This document shows positions 57,301-64,000 of a DNA stretch of 64,000 nt, piece after piece (position 1 is the stretch's first letter; every line of letters begins with the position of its first letter). The notes under the pieces were generated by a model. It saw only the letters and a program-made list of their open reading frames with translations, did not search any database and was not told where the DNA came from. This DNA comes from Mesocentrotus franciscanus. Lineage: Eukaryota > Echinodermata > Echinoidea > Camarodonta > Strongylocentrotidae. The translations under genes were made by a program, and so were the position numbers. The stretch spans positions 34,341,613-34,405,612 of the forward strand of contig CP137669.1 in assembly GCA_037976565.1 (NCBI GenBank), in the 5' to 3' direction.

Positions 57301-60300
57301 GGGGTAATAATATCTGTAAAGCGCTTAGAGACGGTATTCCATATTAAGCGCTATTATAAATCCAGATTATTATTATTATTATTATTTTAAAACGGTACAC
57401 CCTGTATCCATGAAGGGCATGATACTCTCATCGTGGGTATGGTAGTAGCTTTCTTGTCTCGAAACAAACGATGCAGTATTTGTGTGCTAGCATTCATGCA
57501 TCATGTACTGGTAGAGTTGTCGCCTCTTTATACTTGGTATACTGGTAGATCAAAGATTTTATAGAATTGTGAGTTGGATGATCTTTGTCAATAGATGGTA
57601 CATTTTAGTTACTTGATTGATACAATTCGACTTATCTCAATTTATATTCTGTACACTATCAACTGCAGGTTGAAACATATTGGACTTATGAGCTTTGTCA
57701 TGGCATGCACCTACGACAGTTTCATGAAGAAAAACTACCGGGCAAGGTAAGATTTGTTACAGAGTTCTTCTGCACATATGGTCTTGAACCAACATAGTCA
57801 TTTAAATTGTTGTTTTGTGTATGTTTGAATTCAGTGGCTGAGAAATATTTCTGTCATTCAGAAGACTGCAATAGAGCCACCAGCATATTGAATATCTAGG
57901 GAAATGTGTTTTCTTCATTGGGGAGGGGTATTGAGAGAATTCCTAATCAAAGTGAATCAATATCTGCATAAAGTATATTGAAAATAGAACAGTAGAGGAA
58001 TTGGGAAGGGGGGTTCAAGCAGTAGGAGCAATATATAGTTTTGAAATGTTATAGTGCTAAATGTACAGTATGTCTACACAAAGTCTTGGCCACAATTTCT
58101 GTTTATGACGTTTTTTTCTGTGGTGCTGGAAGAAAACGAATGTAGATGCCAAGCATTGGTAATTATATTTCATACTACAGATTGAATACTGAACTGACAA
58201 TGAATGTTCTAGGAGAAAATTTTCTTTTTTTTTCTTCTTTTTTTCTTTTTTCTTTTTCACCTTTTACTATAATAATTCACAACCACAAGCTGAATTGTTC
58301 AGTGTTTACAATAACATTAAATTACATCGAACGATTACCAAATTAACAGGGTTTTTTCACAGCAAAACAGTAATTTATATTAGCAGTGAAGAGTGAAGTA
58401 AAATGATGATTGGAAAATAATTTGTATCTTCAAATCTGTGTGAATGTTGACACATTTTTATAAAATTGTAATTTGATTGCTGCCACAATTCGGTTATTGT
58501 GCTGTTTGAAAACTGTGTAGTAGGAAGCAAGATGTGAAGTATTCATCCTTTTTTTTAAATCCTTGTTTACAGGACACCAAAAAGCAAGAATTTTTCCTGG
58601 GAAAAGACTTTGCATACCCTCGAGATGAGCAGTTTGCCAGTCAAAATATATCAAAGATAAAAGGTCCAGCAAAAGATATAAAAGTGAGTTGATCTGCATC
58701 ATCGTCATCATCACTTGAGATAATGCAGGGCAGTTATGTATGTATACATATATTGTAGATAGAGAATATGAAAAATCAATTGTTAACAAAAGTTAGGCGA
58801 TGTGCTGTCAATGTAGAATAAATATACATGTAATTGTTTGATGAGTAACAGCTGGTGTGGAGTAGAACCCTGTTGTTAATTCTGGCAATGGCAGTCACTA
58901 TACATTCAAGAAAGCTGTCGTTTATGTGTTGACGCAATACAATACTTGTTTGTGAACGATAGGTTTTTCTTCAAGATTCAAGATGTTTGCCTATTTATTT
59001 CTGTAATCCAATAATATAATCAAAAGCTTCATAGATATTACCAGTATATATGTCAACAGTCGTATTATGTGAAATTGAAGCTATGGTCTTGTGAGATATT
59101 AATAGCACTAGAATGTACTACATCTAGCAGATGTAATGAAAATAATCCTTTTTCATATGGGAAGAAGTTGCAATATAACTTTAAACAGTTGTGATCACAT
59201 AGGGTTGGCTGATAATGGAGCTGCACTTCTAAAAAAAATGACTTCCTGTAAAATATCTGTTTATAGTGCAATAGATTTAACGAGTTGTTTGGATAAGCAA
59301 AATGTAAACAAACTATTAACTGATGTTGCACAATATGCATACAGGTTAATGAGATTTTGGTCACATATTCTAGTAGTCAGTATTTGCTAATTTTCTGATT
59401 TTCCTTTCCTCATTGATCAGCTATGCATTTTTTACAAAGTGCATGTGACAGGTGTCATTATTTCTCTTGAACTGTCAGTAAAATAACAAGTTTATTCTGT
59501 TATTAATTATATATTTTGCACTATTGCCACTTAACAGAAACTGGGAATACTTATATCCTTCTGGGGACCGTTTCTTGAAATTGTCATGTCTATCTTCTTG
59601 TACATCCGATAGAAATGTGTGTTTCAACACACATTTCTATGGGACTTCCTTTAACTTGGACTTCCGGGGGTTTCGAGAAACTGGCACCTGGACACTTTAT
59701 ACTAGTCTCATTTTAAATGTATGTTCTAGGTGCCTACAATATACATGGATGGGAAGGAAATTCCATTCTTTGAAGTCATCATGGGTAATGGCACACCCTG
59801 TGACCTGAAGAGCAATACACCAAGGCTGACCAGAGTCAAGTATATATGTGACAAGAACGGCAGAGGTGACATCTTATCACTCAAGGAGACCAGTACGTGT
59901 GAATACGAAGCCATTCTCTTCTCAGCACACTTATGTAGTCATCCTCTGTACAGGTGAGTTCTGTTTTTCTTTCGTAATGCTCTCACTTTCTTGGTCTGTC
60001 TATCTCTTGCTCATTTATTCTTTTCCTCTCTGTCCCCTCTTCTCCATCTGTGTATTTGTTTCCCTCATATCACTATATTTGTACATATTCTCTCTCTCTC
60101 TCTCTTATACCCCTTTCTTTTCCTCCAGTATTTATCATGGATTTCTTTCTTTCCTCGTTCTCCGCCTTTTCTTTCTTTCTGTCATTCTTTCTTTCTTTCT
60201 TTTTCTCCTCAGCCACGTTGTTCTCTCCTCTGTCTTCCCTTCCTTTTCACATCCTCTCCTGTTCTTGCCCCCTCTCTCCCTTCATTTGTTCCATCTTTAT

Positions 60301-63300
60301 CTGCTTGTCTGCAACTATGTATATTTCTTCTCCTTCTCCTGCTTTCTATCTCTCCTGTACATTATATCATATCCATGTAATTTTGTAAAACCATGTCTTA
60401 AGCAGGGCTCCACACTAACTTTTTTGGAAGGGGGTCTGTATTAAGCTTTTTCAGTCTGTATGTATGAATTCTATGTAAAAACTTCAACATTTGGGGGGTC
60501 CAGACTTAGATTTTGGCACCCATGTGTCCAGAGGAGTGTTTCACAAAGACTAAGATCGACTTCAAGTTGGACTTAAATATGGCAGGCCGTTCATGCCACT
60601 GTTTGCTCCCACCATTATGATCTTAAGATAATATTTTTTCCTTCAATAATGAATTATCAAAAAAATGTAAATTCTGTAGATTTGTTACCATGATTTGTAC
60701 ATCCCTTGAGAGACAAATGCAAATAAACGGTGAGAGCAAACAGTGGCATGAACGACCTGCCATAGTTAAGTCCAACTTAAAGTCGATCTTAGTCTTTGTG
60801 AAACACCCCCATGTCTTAAGCAGGGCTCCACACTATCTTTTTTGGAAGGGGGTCTGTATTGAACTTTTTACAGTTTGTATATACAAATCCTATGTAAAAA
60901 CATCAAAATTTGGGGGGTCCAGACTTTGATAGATTTTTGACGCCCATGTGTCCCGATTGCATGTTAGTGTTGAGCCCTGATATTGATTAATGGTATCATA
61001 GAACTATACTCTTGATCTTTGGTTGGTATTGATGAGATGTAAGATAAATTTGTTTCATCTGACTCTGGAACAATGTCTTGTTTCTTTTCAACAGATTGAA
61101 AGAATCCCCCATCAACATGATTCGATGCCATGCAATGGATGGTTCGCCAGTCAATCCTGAGGCATATGAGGCTCTTACTAAAAAGGACAATATACATCAC
61201 GTTAGCCAGGCAAAGGTATCTTGATTCCTCATCTATGGTTGTCGAGTTGTGTCATAAAGTGACAATACAGTCAAACCTGTCTATAGCCACCGTCCAAGGG
61301 TAACACAAAAAGTGGTCTTTGTAGACAGGTGGTCTTTGTAGACAGGTTCCTTTAGTAAGTGTTTCAATGAGAAACCATTTTCAAGGGAAATAAAAATGTG
61401 GTCTTTGTAGACAGGTGGTCACTTAAGCAGGTTTGACTGTATCTACCATGATAAGCACCCAAAATGAAGTTGATTTTTCAGCTACTAGTATTTAATTAAC
61501 AAGTGATTTCATTAAACAACCTTTTAGAACCGACTACGTTAATACCATCAGATTTGTCTCCTATCAAAATTCTTCAGAATACCATGATTTGTGCCTTTTG
61601 AATTACATGTTGCAGCATTGTCACATAATGTGTGAGATTCTCCCATACATATGATAAGTCAACCTTTCCCCTTGAGAGAAATGAGTATAGTATTTTACTA
61701 CTTTATCATCCATAGCAAAAGAGCAGTGCCTCATTAGTACAAAGCTTTTCAGAAAATAACACATTGTTCATTTTCTAACAAAAAGAAAACTAAGGGAAAA
61801 TCAAGGGATACTGTATAATGTATTCTGGCATAAGCAAGGAGCCCTGTAAGATTTTTAATCAGCAATTACTTAGTATTGATTGATTGATTCAGTATCATAG
61901 TAATCATTTATACATATATTATATATGCATTACCCCTATATTTTTATAATACTTATGATGAGTTCAATAACCTTGCTTTGATAATTTTGTGACCCTCTCT
62001 GAAAAAGCTGAAATATATTTACTGATGTTGTTTTTTTTTACTGAAGCAGGCTGAGACAGATACTGAAACCAAAGTAGTCCAGTCGGTGGACAGAGCCACC
62101 AGAGGACCGGTCACTTCTCTGGCCGATGACCAGCTACTGAGAGACTTTCTACAGGGAGAGTACTGCCTGCATGGCGGCCAGGGCTGGTGGAAGTTTGAAT
62201 TCTGTTATGGAAAATACGCTCAGCAATATCATCAGGTGAGGCATGCGTGATGTATCTCTTTCTCTCTCTCTCTTTCTCCCTCTCTCTCTCTTTCTCCCTT
62301 TCTCTCTTTCTCCCTTTCCTTCTATCTCTCTCTCTGTCTCTCTCCCCCCTCTCTTTTGCCCTCTCTGTTTCTCTCTCTTTCCATCTCTCTTACATTTTAC
62401 GAACTTACAATGACTATATTGTGAAAGGAAATGTATTAGGATTAGATATGAAAGGTTAAATTCTTTTGTATGATCATGTAGATGATGATATTGCAATCAC
62501 AGGCATTTTTTACCTTCCATTTGGACAAAAAGACCTATTGGGCATTCATGCAGTTGTCTGACATCACTATGATCTCCACGCATCAGGGTTTTTCCTCAGG
62601 TCTGAAAAGCTCGCAATACTTCACTTTTCTATAGAAAAGCTGTACTGCTGTATTAAAATGTATCAATTCATGGGTGGGAATAAATTGATTATGGTTCCTT
62701 AAAGGAAGACATTCAATTTGGGGGATTACGAGATCCTAGAGTCAAGTAAATAATTTATAAACTTTCTAACATGTTATGAATCCACATGGTAGGCGGCCAA
62801 TATTGGTACTGGAGTTATATGTTGTTTGTAGAGAAGGAGATATGTAACTATTTTTTTTTAAATCTGTCTTTCTATTTATCTATCTATTTTTGTTATCTTA
62901 ATGTATCTATCTATTATCATTTCTTGTTGTATTTTGTTTTGTTTTCATAGGATAAAACAGGAAAAACAATAGTATTACTTGGTGCTTGGGATGAGGATGC
63001 ACATAAAAAATGGTGGGCAGATGCCAAAAAGGCCAAACCATCGTCAAGGTAAGAAAGGGCACTGAAAATTCTGAAGAAATCTAACAGTGATAGATATCAA
63101 TTTGATTTGGGTGAAAGCACAAAGACACAACTAAGCATTAACATATTAGAGAATTTTGAGAAAATTACAGCATTGATAAGAAATACAGAGTTTTTAGAGG
63201 TGTTTTAGGGTTACTTCAGACAGACATTGGATAACATAGATGCTATCACATTCATAAGGTAGGATGCAAGTACACATTGATTCTTAAAGGCATCGTTTAA

Positions 63301-63983
63301 CTATGTTAAATCTGAGATGCACGGCCCTACGTGTTATCAGTGTCTGTGATATGGTGTAATATTGAGGCCCTAAAAAACAAAATCGCTCTTCAAAATGATC
63401 AAGAAATGCCTCAAAAAAGTAAAAATCTTTGAGTGACCGGTTTTACCATACTCGTTTTCCCCAATAGACTGTAGGGTTATGAAAACCATTAGGAAAACGC
63501 AAAATTTTGGTTTCGATTTCCAATCATAAATATCTTGATAATCAGACAGGCGATCGGCTTGTAAAAGTCATGGGGTTCCTGACTGACCTAAAGGTTTATA
63601 ATTATCATTGCAGCATGAGCTAAACCCAGGATTTTGTTTCAGAATCTGAGACAAAGTTACCGGATCCCTTTAAAGCACTGTCATGTACGTTTTATGAGTA
63701 CATTACATTATTAAGAAGATATTATATTCAAGTTCAAATTCATTTATTGTTTAACTGTATTTTATATACATGTATATATATATATATAGATCTTTATTTG
63801 TTTTTTTCCCCTTCTCTTATGTAGTACCAAACAAGTCACACATTTTTATTCTGGAGGTGATATGTGTGATTTAACGGAAGACCTCGTCAAGTTCAGGTGA
63901 AATTAAAATGCAAGGAATCTCTAGGTCAGCACGCTGTCACCATCTATCTTGAAGAACCAGCTGCTTGTGATTATATTTTAGGA
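54249..63983 (+). CDS. ERLEC1: Endoplasmic reticulum lectin 1 (XTP3-B), 5' nine exons, partial
   Basis: Coding exons 54249-54383, 55955-56128, 57669-57746, 58573-58683, 59730-59953, 61095-61215, 62050-62235, 62951-63048 and 63825-63983; the gene runs on past the window. ERLEC1 is a luminal ER lectin that binds trimmed N-glycans and works with SEL1L/HRD1 in ER-associated degradation. A signal peptide (about residues 1-24) is followed by two MRH (mannose-6-phosphate receptor homology) domains. MRH1: [41 protein letters not shown]2: [38 protein letters not shown]. The double Trp of MRH2 is a hallmark of the high-mannose binding MRH. Exon 9 has an apparent one-base deletion near 63892. Intron 2 starts with GC. 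Confidence 0.96.
54829..54998. mobile_element. Foldback MITE in ERLEC1 intron 1
   Basis: ATAAGGGACTTTTAGATTTG and the mirrored AAAATCTAAAAGTCCCTATA. Inner arms GTGGACTGCCACGTG and CACCGTGGCAGTCCAC also pair. Confidence 0.85.
55500..55697 (+). mobile_element. Non-LTR RT C-terminus, decayed
   Basis: [20 protein letters not shown] then [20 protein letters not shown] and FKTGLDKHW. The FF..rvv..WN.LPe.vv.A......F...LDkHW ending is common in CR1/L2-like RTs. ERLEC1 intron 1, same strand as the gene. Confidence 0.72.
55955..56128 (+). CDS. ERLEC1: ERLEC1 exon 2, ending at a GC donor
   Basis: Acceptor TTTGCAG. Encodes [25 protein letters not shown] and ELMEP-type [14 protein letters not shown], parallel to the vertebrate MTTA..E.Y.C and LLEPLF...SC.YR. 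The only phase-correct end is AGG|GCAAGT at 56128/56129, a GC-AG intron. Confidence 0.93.
56153..56525. mobile_element. MITE family F, copy in ERLEC1 intron 2
   Basis: Begins TTAAAGGTATAGACCAGTT only 24 bp after the GC donor of exon 2 and matches the 25304 copy almost throughout. The right end (AAAACTGGTC) is lost. Confidence 0.82.
56587..56867. mobile_element. Foldback MITE, GTGTTTCACAAAGACTAAG family, copy 1
   Basis: CAGGGGTGTTTCACAAAGAC and TAAGATCGACTTTAAG are mirrored by CTTAAGTCGATCTTAGTC and TTTGTGAAACACCCCCCTG. Second copy at 60529. Confidence 0.87.
57037..57386 (+). mobile_element. tRNA-derived SINE, family 2
   Basis: The head GAGTGGTTTAAGCACTTG (A box-like) and GTTCAATCTCTGAC (B box-like) are followed by TCCTTTGGCAAGGCATTAAT, GTGCGTGAATAAATCCGATG, AAGCGCTTAGAGACGG and an (ATT)n tail. 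Partner of 4599-4860. Confidence 0.78.
57669..57746 (+). CDS. ERLEC1: ERLEC1 exon 3: start of MRH1
   Basis: Acceptor CTGCAG, donor GTAAGA. Encodes [20 protein letters not shown] then EKLPGK. YWTYE.CHG..hRQ.HEEK is highly conserved in ERLEC1. Confidence 0.96.
58573..58683 (+). CDS. ERLEC1: ERLEC1 exon 4
   Basis: Acceptor TTTACAG, donor GTGAGT, 37 codons. Encodes [29 protein letters not shown] and KDIK; EyyLG in vertebrates corresponds to EFFLG. One NIS sequon. Confidence 0.93.
59730..59953 (+). CDS. ERLEC1: ERLEC1 exon 5: MRH1 core
   Basis: Acceptor TTCTAG, donor GTGAGT. Encodes [65 protein letters not shown]. The cysteines and the Arg, Glu and Tyr positions expected around the MRH sugar pocket appear to be present. 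Confidence 0.96.
60090..60330. repeat. Pyrimidine-rich low-complexity tract
   Basis: CT- and TTTC-rich sequence after ERLEC1 exon 5. Long open frames across it are compositional. Confidence 0.85.
60391..60979. mobile_element. CAGGGCTCCACACTAA MITE, duplicated around a foldback
   Basis: CATGTCTTAAGCAGGGCTCC occurs at about 60392 and 60810, each followed by the same TTTTGGAAGGGGGTCTGTAT body. The right end TTAGTGTTGAGCCCTG, the inverse of the left end, exists only once (60964-60979). A GTGTTTCACAAAGAC foldback (60529-60813) separates the copies. Confidence 0.75.
60529..60813. mobile_element. Foldback MITE, GTGTTTCACAAAGACTAAG family, copy 2
   Basis: CAGAGGAGTGTTTCACAAAG ... CTTTGTGAAACACCCCC, the same family as 56587-56867. 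Confidence 0.84.
61095..61215 (+). CDS. ERLEC1: ERLEC1 exon 6: linker
   Basis: Acceptor CAACAG, donor GTATCT. Begins [19 protein letters not shown], equivalent to the vertebrate R.SPvN.I.C....GSP, then a polar inter-domain linker ending HVSQAK. Confidence 0.94.
61266..61441. mobile_element. Tc1/mariner-like MITE, copy 4
   Basis: TACAGTCAAACCTGTCTATA ... AGCAGGTTTGACTGTA with TA ends, in ERLEC1 intron 6. Closest to copy 3 (shared TGGTCTTTGTAGACA). Confidence 0.86.
62050..62235 (+). CDS. ERLEC1: ERLEC1 exon 7: start of MRH2
   Basis: Acceptor AAGCAG, donor GTGAGG, 62 codons. Encodes [20 protein letters not shown] and [19 protein letters not shown], with the WW and the CYGK...QYH signature of the second MRH. 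Confidence 0.97.
62255..62392. repeat. CT microsatellite
   Basis: (CT)n with TTTC interruptions, just after the donor of ERLEC1 exon 7. Confidence 0.93.
62951..63048 (+). CDS. ERLEC1: ERLEC1 exon 8
   Basis: Acceptor TCATAG, donor GTAAGA. Encodes [20 protein letters not shown] and [21 protein letters not shown] in vertebrates corresponds to [13 protein letters not shown]. Confidence 0.95.
63825..63983 (+). CDS. ERLEC1: ERLEC1 exon 9, with an apparent -1 frameshift
   Basis: Acceptor TGTAG. Encodes [20 protein letters not shown] then VK, then meets TGA at 63898-63900. In the next frame [27 protein letters not shown] runs to a GTAAGT donor at 63984. One missing base in the TT pair at 63892-63893 restores phase (160 bp instead of 159). 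Confidence 0.92.
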
Positions 63984-64000
63984 GTAAGTATGAATTCCAG

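Noticed and set aside
59848..60444. 198-codon Ser/Leu/Phe-rich open frame after ERLEC1 exon 5
   Set aside because: Runs through the donor into a pyrimidine-rich intronic tract.
1..64000. CRISPR arrays, bacterial operons or integrated virus genes
   Set aside because: The tandem arrays lack spacer structure, the window is intron-rich metazoan DNA, and the only polymerase remnants are non-LTR retrotransposon type.

Overview
This is eukaryotic nuclear DNA: three spliced protein genes with GT-AG introns and phase-compatible exons, AT-rich and packed with short transposable elements. The proteins (a CD36/LIMP-2 family receptor, SPATA17 and ERLEC1) are metazoan. Mid-length introns, many TTAA- and TA-flanked miniature inverted-repeat elements (MITEs), tRNA-derived SINEs, decayed non-LTR retrotransposons and frequent tacatgta words suggest a marine invertebrate, perhaps an echinoderm such as a sea urchin. 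The phylum is inference, not shown.

Layout. 1191-23173, minus strand: an 11-exon gene for a two-transmembrane scavenger receptor of the CD36 family, about 517 residues, whose four ectodomain cysteines resemble LIMP-2/SCARB2. Its introns hold most of the repeats in the first 23 kb, among them a non-LTR reverse transcriptase fossil split by a TTAA MITE, a perfect 50-bp palindrome and a 370-bp foldback. 23174-42593: about 19 kb with no gene I can support, made largely of MITEs, several with minisatellite interiors. 42594-51114, minus strand: nine exons of SPATA17 (IQ-motif protein of sperm and cilia). 51115-54248: a divergent intergenic region. 54249 to the window end, plus strand: the first nine exons of ERLEC1 (XTP3-B), an ER lectin of glycoprotein quality control; its last exon or exons lie beyond the window.

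The three genes do different jobs (lysosome/scavenger receptor, axoneme/sperm, ER-associated degradation) and I see no pathway linking them. Each gene carries exactly one apparent one-base deletion inside a short homopolymer of an otherwise conserved exon. That pattern fits residual assembly indels better than three separate pseudogenisations. I found no convincing new multi-gene system. The most informative signals are the nested insertion whose removal restores a reading frame, the recurrent TIR-minisatellite-TIR elements, and a SINE-like piece resembling the Alu domain of SRP RNA.
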